Part shown: positions 33,476 to 41,494 of the stretch, piece by piece | Layout: the number at the start of each line of letters is the position of its first letter | Numbering within the stretch: the stretch's first letter is position 1 | Origin: an uncultured Bdellovibrionales bacterium | GTDB taxonomy: Bacteria; Bdellovibrionota; FAC87; UBA2466 | Assembly (NCBI GenBank): GCA_937903155.1 | Contig: CALCZU010000015.1 | Location: 1-60,445, forward strand | Reading direction: 5' to 3' | DNA: 60,445 bases | Position numbers and translations under genes: made by a program | Notes under the pieces: generated by a model | The model's input: only the letters and a program-made list of their open reading frames with translations | What the model was told of the DNA's origin: nothing | The model's database searches: none

Positions 33476-35314
33476 TCATTCTTCGTCGTTGTCTTTGGCG
33501 CGTCGAATGATTGTGCGTTTATTGCTATCTAAAATACGTTTACGCAAACGGATGTGTTGGGGCGTGATCTCGACGATTTCGTCGTCCGCAATCCAAGCAA
33601 TACAACCTTCGATCGTGAGAGGGCTGACAGGGACGAGAACAATCGCCTCGTCACTTCCCGCAGCACGGATGTTGGTCAATTTCTTTTCTCTCGTGACGTC
33701 CGCGTTCATGTCATTTTGTCGGTTATTCATTCCGACAATCATGCCTTCGTATACTTCGACGCCGGCAGGAATTAAAAACTTGCCGCGATCTTGAAGATTG
33801 TAAATGGCATAAGGAATCGATTTGCCCGAACGATCGGCCACAATGGCACCGTTGATTCGGTCAATGATGTGACCTTTCCACTCTCCATAATGGGTGAAAT
33901 AGGTACTCATCAAACCTAAACCGCGAGTGTCATTTAAAAACTCGGAGCGATAACCAATCAGTCCACGGGAAGGGATATCAAATTCCACCCGGATGCGATC
34001 GGCACCCATCTTCATCATGTTGCTCATCTCACCTTTACGCATCCCGAACTTCTCGGTGACAATCCCGACGCAAGTTTCAGGAATATCCATCACAACATGT
34101 TCGTAGGGCTCAGTGACAACGCCGTTTTCTTCTTTGGTGATCACTTTCGGACGTCCGTACGCGAATTCGTAACCTTCACGACGCATTTGTTCACCCAAGA
34201 CCGCGAATTGTAATTCGCCACGGCCTCTTAAAATGATCGTGTCCGCAGAGTTTGTTTTCTCTGCTTGAAGCGCAACGTTGGTTCTTAATTCTTTTTCGAT
34301 TCGGTCCCAAATCACCCGCGAAGTGAGACGATCGCCGTCTTTGCCTGCGAAAGGAGAGGTGTTCACCATCATTTCAATAGAAATGGTCGGTTTTTCAACT
34401 TCCAAACGAGGAAGCGGTTCAATGATCGTCGGATCCAAAACGGTATCGCCGATTTGTAACTCTTCAATCCCTGCTACGATCGCGATATCACCGGCAGTCG
34501 CTAATTGGGTGGGGACTGTTTTCATCCCGTCATAATTGAAAAGGGCCGTTACTTTCGTCACAGGACTGACTTGGTCTTCGTGAGAAACGACAACTTTGTC
34601 GCCGACTTTGATCGTTCCGCGATGGATTTTTCCAACAGCCAAGCGACCTAAGTAATCGCTGTAGTTCGTATTGGAGATCAACATCTGCAAACCACCCTCT
34701 TCCACTTTTGGACCGGGGATGTATTTGATGATGGAATCAAAAAGCAAAGTTAAATCTTTTCCGTCCGTATTTTCGAGGGGATCCGCGACGGCAATTCTTT
34801 TTCTCGCGTTCGTGTAAACGATCGGAAATTCAATCTGATGGTCTTTGGCATCTAAATCCAAGAACAACTGGTAAACTTCATCGACAATTTCTTTAGCCCG
34901 TGCGTCCGAACGATCGATTTTGTTCACAACCACGATGAGTTTAATATCGAGTTCAAGAGCGTGTTTTAAAACGAAACGAGTTTGAGGAAGAGGTCCTTCC
35001 GCCGCATCGACGAGTAGGAGCGCTCCGTCCACCATTCTCAACCCACGTTCGACTTCTCCGCCGAAGTCCGCATGTCCTGGGGTATCCACGATATTGATTC
35101 GCGTGCCCTTGTAGTTGATCGAGCAGTTCTTCGCGGTCAGGGTAATTCCACGCTCGCGTTCGATGTCGATGCTGTCCATCGCCCTCTCGGCCACTTGCTG
35201 ATTGTCTCGGAACAATCCGCTCTGCCATAAAAGCCCGTCCACTAAAGTCGTTTTTCCATGATCGACGTGCGCGATGATGGCGATATTCCTAATTTTGTCG
35301 TTGATAATACTCAT
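33476..35314 (-). CDS. typA: GTPase BipA/TypA
   Basis: A 612-residue translational GTPase of the EF-G family. It binds ribosomes and aids 50S assembly and stress adaptation. G1 is AHVDHGKTTLVD, the switch region has ERERGITLTAKN, G3 is DTPGHADFGGEVERG and G4 is NKIDRSDA. Later blocks typical of BipA include GRGELQFAVLGEQMRREGYE and PSRGLIGYRSEFLNDTRG. Full length for the family. It appears to be transcribed alone. Confidence 0.97.
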   Translation of the reverse strand: MSIINDKIRNIAIIAHVDHGKTTLVDGLLWQSGLFRDNQQVAERAMDSIDIERERGITLTAKNCSINYKGTRINIVDTPGHADFGGEVERGLRMVDGALLLVDAAEGPLPQTRFVLKHALELDIKLIVVVNKIDRSDARAKEIVDEVYQLFLDLDAKDHQIEFPIVYTNARKRIAVADPLENTDGKDLTLLFDSIIKYIPGPKVEEGGLQMLISNTNYSDYLGRLAVGKIHRGTIKVGDKVVVSHEDQVSPVTKVTALFNYDGMKTVPTQLATAGDIAIVAGIEELQIGDTVLDPTIIEPLPRLEVEKPTISIEMMVNTSPFAGKDGDRLTSRVIWDRIEKELRTNVALQAEKTNSADTIILRGRGELQFAVLGEQMRREGYEFAYGRPKVITKEENGVVTEPYEHVVMDIPETCVGIVTEKFGMRKGEMSNMMKMGADRIRVEFDIPSRGLIGYRSEFLNDTRGLGLMSTYFTHYGEWKGHIIDRINGAIVADRSGKSIPYAIYNLQDRGKFLIPAGVEVYEGMIVGMNNRQNDMNADVTREKKLTNIRAAGSDEAIVLVPVSPLTIEGCIAWIADDEIVEITPQHIRLRKRILDSNKRTIIRRAKDNDEE

Positions 35315-35372
35315 ATTTTTGGTTCGCCCTTATAACATAAAGATATTGATTCTAGCAGGAATTCTTTTTTCT

Positions 35373-35381
35373 TGGTATGAA
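35373..35381 (+). promoter_or_regulatory. Extended -10 box for the DTW-domain gene
   Basis: TG-G-TATGAA (35373-35381) ends eight bases before the ATG at 35390, with no Shine-Dalgarno between, so a leaderless transcript is likely. No convincing -35 is seen. Confidence 0.4.
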
Positions 35382-35389
35382 CCCGAGCG

Positions 35390-36019
35390 ATGATAACCGA
35401 AATCTTAAAATGTGAAAAGTGCTGGAAAGTCCCGGCCCTTTGCCTTTGCGAGCAAATCCAGCCGCTTAAAACAAAAGCTTCGGTCCTCATTCTTCAACAC
35501 CCACAAGAAGCCCGGAATCCCTTAACTACTGCGCGTCTTGTGTCTTTAAGCCTTCCGCATGCGACCCACCGGGTCGGGCTCTCCTTTGGCTCCTTAAAAT
35601 CGGCCTTAAAAAGAGAAGCCGCCACCTCCCCCGAATGGGCGGTTTTATATGTAGGAACCAAAAAAGAATCGAATAAATTTGTCACCGATAAGCCCTTCCA
35701 GGTTTTTTCAAGAAGTGGCCAGGCAATCGAAAGCCGTGGCATCAAAGGCATCATTTTATTGGACGGAAACTGGGAGCAGTCTAAAACTCTGTGGTGGCGA
35801 AACAGTTGGCTTTTGAAATTGAATCGCGTTGTCCTAAACCCTGAGTTCGAGTCCGAATTCAAAGGAGTTAGAAAACAACCCCGTAAACTTTGTTTGTCCA
35901 CCATCGAAGCGACCGCGTGCGCTTTAAAAGGTTTGGGAGAAAAACCCGAAACTGTAGATGCTTTAAGAACGCTTTTTCAGAAACACGTCGAACTCGCGAA
36001 AGACTTTAAGAAAAAGTAG
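35390..36019 (+). CDS. DTW-domain protein, probable tRNA-uridine aminocarboxypropyltransferase
   Basis: A 209-residue protein with the four-Cys start (CEKCWKVPALCLCEQI), probably zinc-binding, and the DTW/TDD core: LILQHPQEARNPLTTARL and LLDGNWEQSKTLWW, then RKLCLSTIEATACAL. Family knowledge: TapT/TDD2 proteins transfer the aminocarboxypropyl group of SAM to uridine in tRNA (acp3U). The usual DxTW signature reads DGNW here, a Thr-to-Asn change. Which tRNA position it modifies cannot be read. Confidence 0.85.
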   Translation: MITEILKCEKCWKVPALCLCEQIQPLKTKASVLILQHPQEARNPLTTARLVSLSLPHATHRVGLSFGSLKSALKREAATSPEWAVLYVGTKKESNKFVTDKPFQVFSRSGQAIESRGIKGIILLDGNWEQSKTLWWRNSWLLKLNRVVLNPEFESEFKGVRKQPRKLCLSTIEATACALKGLGEKPETVDALRTLFQKHVELAKDFKKK

Positions 36020-36037
36020 TTTGTAACCCATTAATAT

Positions 36038-36068
36038 CCGTCATTGCGCAGCAGCCTCGCAATGACGG
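36038..36068. repeat. Short REP-like hairpin
   Basis: CCGTCATTGCG (36038-36048) pairs exactly with CGCAATGACGG (36058-36068) around a 9-base loop. A shortened member of the GTCATTGCGAGG family, between two same-direction genes. Confidence 0.7.
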
Positions 36069-36132
36069 ATTTACGTTCCACGCTCCCCTATGATCCTTTG
36101 CGTTCGTTGCAATTTATGTAATACGGGTTTCT

Positions 36133-37641
36133 ATGCAGATCCGGACCTACAGTGCGACGAGTGATGGAATTGATGGAACTTTGATTGAAGTGGAGGCGGC
36201 GCTTCAGAATGCGTTGCCTCAGATGATGGTGACAGGGCTTCCCGGCGAAGTCGTTAAGGAAAGTCGCGAGCGGGTGAAAGCTTCACTGCAGAATATGGGG
36301 TTTCAGGTTCCCACAGGCAAGATACTGATTCATCTTTCTCCGGCGATGGATAAAAAACAAGGGAGTCAGTTTGATCTTTCGATAGCGCTACTTTGTTTGC
36401 AGGCTGAGAATATTTTGTTGAGCCCTGTGCTTCCGTACATGGCTTTTTTTGGGGAGCTTTCTTTAGATGGAAGGCTAAAGCCCGTGAAAGGGATCCTCCC
36501 CATGGTGGATGTTTGCGAAAAGGCAAAGGAAGTTCGCCAAATTATTATTCCGAAAGAGAACGAGAAAGATGTTCGGTTTTTAAGGTCGAGTAAAATTCGA
36601 ATCGCGTCTCATTTGGTCGACGTCATTGATTTTGTCCGAGGCGAAGAAGACCTCCCCTGCTCTGAATTTCGTCCTCTCATTCGAAATGAGATCGACGAAA
36701 CACCCCTTTTTGATTCAATAATTGGCCAAGAGCACGCGAAAAAAGCAGTCGCTGTGGCGATCGCTGGCGGGCACCACCTGCTCATGGTGGGGCCCGCCGG
36801 TGTGGGAAAGAGCCTGATTGCGAGTGCTTCTCCCGAACTTCTTCCGTCCTTAAACGAAGAGGAGATTTTAGATCTTAAAAAAATTTATGGATCTAATGGA
36901 ATTGATTTTGAAATGCAGAAAAGGCCTTTTCGATCACCCCATCACGGAATTTCTGCCAACGCGCTTTTAGGTGGGGGTAAAGGCTGTGTGACTCCAGGCG
37001 AAGTATCACTTTCTCACTACGGGATTTTATTCTTAGATGAGTTTCCCGAATTTAAACGAGATGCGATTGAAGGATTGAGAGAACCGATGGAGTCGGGGGT
37101 CATTCACGTGCATCGCGTGGGGAGTGCAAAGACACTACCGTCTCAATTCACTTTAATTGCGGCAATGAACCCCTGCCCCTGTGGAAACGCAATTGGGAAA
37201 AGTGCGCGTTGTTTGTGCCGTCCCGAAAAGGCCCTTGCTTATCGGCGAAAAATTTCGGGTGCGATCCTCGACAGAATTGGTTTGTGTGTTGTGCTTCTTT
37301 CGCCGAAGGAGAATCCTCAGAACCATCCGTCTTTCAAAGGACAGGTTTTAAAAAAGCAAATTGAGAAAGCTTTTGAAAGACAAAAACGGAGGTTTAAGAA
37401 TTCTAAGAGAAAAAATGGAAGTGTGACCCGACTGGATGATTCGAGTGACTTCACTTTGCAAGGTTCTGCAAAAGAGGTCCTCGACGACCTCCTGACAAAG
37501 AATGAAGTGAGCTACCGAAAAATTAGCCAACTCAAAAAAGTCTCCCGAACAATTGCGGATATGGATGAGAGCGAATGCATACAAGACAAACATCTTTGGG
37601 AAGCTTGGAGCTACCGTCTTCCCGATTTTTCACGGTTTTAA
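36133..37641 (+). CDS. comM: ComM/YifB-family AAA+ ATPase
   Basis: A 502-residue member of the Mg-chelatase-like family. ComM is a hexameric helicase that extends branch migration during natural transformation. The N-terminal Lon-protease-like domain (TGLPGEVVKESRERVKA, LSPAMDKKQGSQFDL) precedes the AAA module: Walker A GPAGVGKS (about 217-224), RPFRSPHHGISANALLGGG, Walker B GILFLDEFPEF, and the Cys-bearing AMNPCPCGN region. The C-terminal Mg-chelatase segment (LDRIGLCVVL; YRKISQLKKVSRTIADM) is complete. Its last 67 bases overlap the comF frame. TAATAC lies eight bases before the ATG. Confidence 0.94.
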   Translation: MQIRTYSATSDGIDGTLIEVEAALQNALPQMMVTGLPGEVVKESRERVKASLQNMGFQVPTGKILIHLSPAMDKKQGSQFDLSIALLCLQAENILLSPVLPYMAFFGELSLDGRLKPVKGILPMVDVCEKAKEVRQIIIPKENEKDVRFLRSSKIRIASHLVDVIDFVRGEEDLPCSEFRPLIRNEIDETPLFDSIIGQEHAKKAVAVAIAGGHHLLMVGPAGVGKSLIASASPELLPSLNEEEILDLKKIYGSNGIDFEMQKRPFRSPHHGISANALLGGGKGCVTPGEVSLSHYGILFLDEFPEFKRDAIEGLREPMESGVIHVHRVGSAKTLPSQFTLIAAMNPCPCGNAIGKSARCLCRPEKALAYRRKISGAILDRIGLCVVLLSPKENPQNHPSFKGQVLKKQIEKAFERQKRRFKNSKRKNGSVTRLDDSSDFTLQGSAKEVLDDLLTKNEVSYRKISQLKKVSRTIADMDESECIQDKHLWEAWSYRLPDFSRF

Positions 37642-38369
37642 ACTCGCTCGCCCGAGAAGTTCTCGGCATTTGGTTACAGCCCACGTGTTTTATTTGTCGA
37701 ACACCCATTTTAAAGAAGATGTTTTGTGAGAGATGCGAGCGATTCGAAAGCATCGAACGTCCGCTTTGTTTTCAGTGCGGAGAACCTTTAAGTATTGAAA
37801 GAAAAGTCTGCGGTGTTTGCGAAAAATCGAAACCTTCATTTGAATGGGTCCGCTCTCAATACCATTTGACCGAAAATGCCCAAACCATTCTTCATCAAAT
37901 TAAATTTTTTTCGGACTATCCGATGCTTTCCTACCTTGCAGAGACCCACATTAAGGATCCCCTTCCTCTTTTGCCTGCGGATACCTGGATCGTTCCCGTT
38001 CCGCTCAATCGGAGAAGTTTTTGGGAGAGAGGCTTTAACCAGTCTCATTGTCTCGCGAAAGTCTTGGGCAATAAAAACTCGTTTCGATTGGTACCTGATG
38101 CATTGCTTAAATTGAAAAAAACTCAACGCCAAAGCTGGTTAGATATCTCTGAGCGACAGGAAAATCTCAAGGGCGCTTTTCAATGGAATCCGAAATACAC
38201 TCCTCCTAAATCTATTTTACTAGTGGACGATGTTTACACCACCGGGAGCACGTTTCGAGAATGCGCTAAGGTTTTGAGAAAACAGAAGGTCGAAAAAATC
38301 GCGGCCTGGACACTTTTTCGAACTCCTAAAAACTTTTCCCACAGAAAATTGGACCACAACCGGGGCTAA
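37575..38369 (+). CDS. comF: ComF-family phosphoribosyltransferase-like protein
   Basis: A 264-residue ComF-type protein (ComFC/GntX family), needed for DNA uptake in competent bacteria. Two N-terminal zinc-ribbon pairs are seen: CFICRTPILKKMFCERCE and CFQCGEPLSIERKVCGVCE. The PRTase fold has VPVPLNRRSFWERGFNQS and the PRPP loop ILLVDDVYTTGSTFREC near residue 220. The listed ATG lies inside comM; homologues usually begin close to the zinc ribbon, so a later non-ATG start is possible. Direct linkage to comM suggests a shared DNA-processing role. Confidence 0.9.
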   Translation: MHTRQTSLGSLELPSSRFFTVLNSLAREVLGIWLQPTCFICRTPILKKMFCERCERFESIERPLCFQCGEPLSIERKVCGVCEKSKPSFEWVRSQYHLTENAQTILHQIKFFSDYPMLSYLAETHIKDPLPLLPADTWIVPVPLNRRSFWERGFNQSHCLAKVLGNKNSFRLVPDALLKLKKTQRQSWLDISERQENLKGAFQWNPKYTPPKSILLVDDVYTTGSTFRECAKVLRKQKVEKIAAWTLFRTPKNFSHRKLDHNRG

Positions 38370-38446
38370 CCACGTTTGAAATTGACAAGGGGAACGTGTC
38401 CAGACTCTATGAAAATAGAAGTGAACTTTAACAAAGGAAACTAAAA

Positions 38447-38800
38447 ATGAAATCTGCACTCTTACTCGTCACTGCATTTACCGCGGCCCTCTCGTTTGCC
38501 GCTCCGATCAGTTGTGAAGGAACTGAGGGCTATGCTTTAGAAACCAGCGCCGACCGAAAAACTGCGACCTTGACCGTGAAAGGAAAGCCTGTGGAATTTG
38601 GGGACCTCAGCTGCAGTCTGTTTCTCCCTAAAGGGCCGAAGTCAAAGCCCATCCTCGAATGTAAAAGCAAAAAAATGACCGTCAACTCCGGATATTTTAC
38701 CATTATTTTCATCGAGGTCGAAGGCACCGATATGAAAGGCTTTGTTTCGAATAGCAAAGCAAAGAAAATCGCTGATCTCGAGTGTGTTGGCGCCCTTTAA
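38447..38800 (+). CDS. Small exported protein
   Basis: A 117-residue protein with a signal peptide (LLLVTAFTAALSFA) and a mature domain of about 97 residues that alternates strands and turns, with four Cys (ISCEGTEG, LSCSLF, ILECKSK, DLECVGA) that could make two disulphides. No family is recognised. AAAGGA stands eight bases before the ATG, and a TTGACA at 38382-38387 may belong to its promoter, though no -10 is well spaced. Confidence 0.65.
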   Translation: MKSALLLVTAFTAALSFAAPISCEGTEGYALETSADRKTATLTVKGKPVEFGDLSCSLFLPKGPKSKPILECKSKKMTVNSGYFTIIFIEVEGTDMKGFVSNSKAKKIADLECVGAL

Positions 38801-38879
38801 TTTTTCTTTCGCTCAGGTTTGAGGGCGAATCCTCGAACCTGAGCCCGCATTTGGCATCTCCCTTGCTTTTCCACGGCCT

Positions 38880-39905
38880 ATGAGCCGTACAAGTCCCAAT
38901 TCCTTCGAACCTTTGCTGCTCAGTCGGCCAGAGGGTCTTTACTGTCCAGCGGGCGATTTCTACATAGATCCGTCGAAGCCTGTAAAAAACGCGGTTATCA
39001 CCCATGGTCACGGCGATCACGCTTCGAGTGGTTCCGAAAATTACTTTTGTCTTCAAGAAGGCGAATCGATTCTTCGACGACGTTTAATCGCAAACTCAAA
39101 AATTACGCCCTTTGAAAAAGGAACGTCTTTTACTCTAGGCGATGTCGCGATCTCATTTCATCCTGCAGGTCATATTTTAGGTTCGAGCCAGATTCGCATG
39201 GAAACCTCGAAAACTGTTTGGGTAATGTCTGGCGATTATAAACGCGATCCCGATCCTACTTGCGAAGCCTTCGAGCCCGTGGAATGTGACGTCTTTATCA
39301 CCGAAGCCACGTTCGGACTTCCGATTTACCGCTGGGAACCCACATCCGAAATTGCACGCCAAATCTTCGAGTGGTGGGAGAACAATAAACGGCTCGGAAA
39401 AACTTCGATTCTTTTCTGCTACGCACTTGGAAAAGCCCAGCGTGTCCTCGCTGAACTCATGGCTTATACCCAACAAGGAGTGCTCACTCACGGAGCCGTT
39501 GAAGGGATCGTTGAAGTCTATCGCAAAGAAAAAATTCCGATGCTGCCGACTCGAAAAGTTTCTGAAACCGACCCCAAAAGTGATTATGCCGGCGAATTGG
39601 TCATCGCCCCTCCGAGTAGTTATGGAAGTCCTTGGTTAAGAAGATTTAAAAACAATGACACGGCTTTTGCGTCGGGATGGATGCGGATTCGAGGCAACCG
39701 AAGACGAAAAGGGTATGATCGAGGATTTGTCCTTTCCGATCACGCAGACTGGCCTTCTCTCTTAAAAACAGTGGAAGAGACGAAAGCCAAACATGTTTAC
39801 GTCACTCATGGATCGATTGACATCCTCGTCCCCTATTTAAACGAACGAGGGATTTCATCCAGCGCACTCGCCACCGATTTTAAATTGGAGGACGATACCG
39901 AATGA
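38880..39905 (+). CDS. Ligase-associated MBL-fold DNA exonuclease
   Basis: A 341-residue metallo-beta-lactamase/beta-CASP-like nuclease. The metal motif HGHGDHAS (near residue 43) is intact, a second His is in HPAGHILGSSQI, and GDYKRDPDPTCEAF and LSDHADW supply the later ligands. Family knowledge: this protein type occurs with the ATP-dependent ligase, Lhr-like helicase and PdeM in a DNA-damage cassette, and is assigned exonuclease activity. It overlaps the ligase by four bases (ATGA). Confidence 0.93.
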   Translation: MSRTSPNSFEPLLLSRPEGLYCPAGDFYIDPSKPVKNAVITHGHGDHASSGSENYFCLQEGESILRRRLIANSKITPFEKGTSFTLGDVAISFHPAGHILGSSQIRMETSKTVWVMSGDYKRDPDPTCEAFEPVECDVFITEATFGLPIYRWEPTSEIARQIFEWWENNKRLGKTSILFCYALGKAQRVLAELMAYTQQGVLTHGAVEGIVEVYRKEKIPMLPTRKVSETDPKSDYAGELVIAPPSSYGSPWLRRFKNNDTAFASGWMRIRGNRRRKGYDRGFVLSDHADWPSLLKTVEETKAKHVYVTHGSIDILVPYLNERGISSSALATDFKLEDDTE

Positions 39906-41494
39906 AAGCGTTTGCCGAATTATTTAAACAACTCGATGAAACCAATTCGAGTTCGAAAAAAGTCGACCATATCGTCGAATATTTAAAGAAAGCGACTCCT
40001 GAGGACGCCGCGTGGGCGCTCTTCTTTTTGACGGGTCGTAAACTGCTAAGACTCATGCCGATGAAAATTTTACGAGAAGCCGCAAGGGAACTCAGTCAAA
40101 CTCCCGAATGGTTATTCGAAGAAAGTTACTCTGCCGTTGGAGATCTTGCCGAAACGATTGCACTTCTCCTCCCCGCACCGACACACTCCCTTCAGGAAAT
40201 TTCTTTAGACTCTTGGGTGAAAGACCGTCTCCTCCCTTTAAGAGAAAAATCGCCGTTAGAACAAAAAGAAGAACTGTTAGCGTGGTGGTCTGCGTCGTCG
40301 AGTTGGGAAATTTTTGTGCTGAATAAGCTTGTCACCGGCTCCTTTAGAACGGGCGTTTCACAAAGCCTCGTCATGAAAGCTCTCAGTCGCAACTCAAAAA
40401 TCACTGAAGCGACGATTGCGCATCGACTCATGGGAAAATGGGATCCGACCCCAGATTTTTACCGAAAACTAATTGAACCTGCGGACGGCGAGAAAGATCC
40501 GGGGCTGCCGTATCCATTCTACCTCGCGTCGCCTATCGAAGGAGAAGTGACAGAATTGGGTTCGATTTCCGATTGGCTTCTCGAATGGAAATGGGATGGA
40601 ATTCGCGCGCAGGCGATCAAGAGAAATGGAAATGTATTTCTCTGGTCGAGGGGAGAAGAGCTTATCACCGAAAGGTTTCCCGAAATTACCGAGAGTATCG
40701 CACGACTTCCACCGGGAACGGTTCTCGATGGAGAAATCCTTGCATTTGTCGATGGGACGGTCGCGCCCTTTTCCTTACTGCAAACTCGAATCGGCCGGAA
40801 AAATCTCACCGCAAGAATCAAAGAACAGGTCCCTGTCATTTTAATGGTCTACGATTTGCTCGAAGAAAATGGAGAGGATTTGCGGGAGTTACCTCTTAGA
40901 GACCGCAGAAAGCGGCTTGAGAGCCTTCTCGTCAAAACGGATTTGCCTCTTTTAAAAATTTCGCCCGAAATCGAATCGAAATCTTGGGATGATATCACAA
41001 AACTTCGAGAATCTTCTCGAACGCGAAAAGTTGAGGGCATTATGCTAAAGCGCCTCGACTCTAGTTATCGCGTCGGTCGAAAGCGTGGCGACTGGTGGAA
41101 GTGGAAAGTTGATCCTTTTACAATGGACGCCGTGTTTATTTACGCTCAGCCGGGTCATGGAAGGCGCGCGACTTTGTATACCGATTACACCTTTGCCATT
41201 TGGAAAGGTCCGGATTTAGTTCCTATCGCCAAAGCTTATTCCGGGTTAACCGATCCCGAAATCTTAGAAATGGATCGCTGGATTCGAAAACACACGGTCG
41301 AAAAATTTGGCCCTGTTCGCCAAGTAAAACCGGAACTCGTCTTTGAAATCGCCTTTGAAGCGATCGCTCCGTCCCCGAGACACAAAGCGGGATTCGCGGT
41401 GCGTTTTCCGAGAATCTTACGCCGTCGAGAGGATAAAAAACCTCAAGATGCAGATACGGTCGACACTGTGAAAGGCCTAATGCATGTCGCGTGA
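39902..41494 (+). CDS. ATP-dependent DNA ligase (damage-response cassette type)
   Basis: A 530-residue ligase. An N-terminal DNA-binding domain (about 1-200) precedes the adenylation domain: motif I EWKWDGIRAQ with Lys230 as the AMP-accepting residue, motif III VLDGEILAF, motif IV EGIMLKRLDS, and motif V GDWWKWKVDP. The OB-fold domain ends RFPRILRRREDK. Family knowledge: this LigB/LigC-like type acts with the neighbouring nuclease and helicase in DNA damage tolerance; replication uses the NAD-dependent LigA encoded elsewhere. It overlaps the helicase gene by 11 bases. Confidence 0.94.
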   Translation: MKAFAELFKQLDETNSSSKKVDHIVEYLKKATPEDAAWALFFLTGRKLLRLMPMKILREAARELSQTPEWLFEESYSAVGDLAETIALLLPAPTHSLQEISLDSWVKDRLLPLREKSPLEQKEELLAWWSASSSWEIFVLNKLVTGSFRTGVSQSLVMKALSRNSKITEATIAHRLMGKWDPTPDFYRKLIEPADGEKDPGLPYPFYLASPIEGEVTELGSISDWLLEWKWDGIRAQAIKRNGNVFLWSRGEELITERFPEITESIARLPPGTVLDGEILAFVDGTVAPFSLLQTRIGRKNLTARIKEQVPVILMVYDLLEENGEDLRELPLRDRRKRLESLLVKTDLPLLKISPEIESKSWDDITKLRESSRTRKVEGIMLKRLDSSYRVGRKRGDWWKWKVDPFTMDAVFIYAQPGHGRRATLYTDYTFAIWKGPDLVPIAKAYSGLTDPEILEMDRWIRKHTVEKFGPVRQVKPELVFEIAFEAIAPSPRHKAGFAVRFPRILRRREDKKPQDADTVDTVKGLMHVA

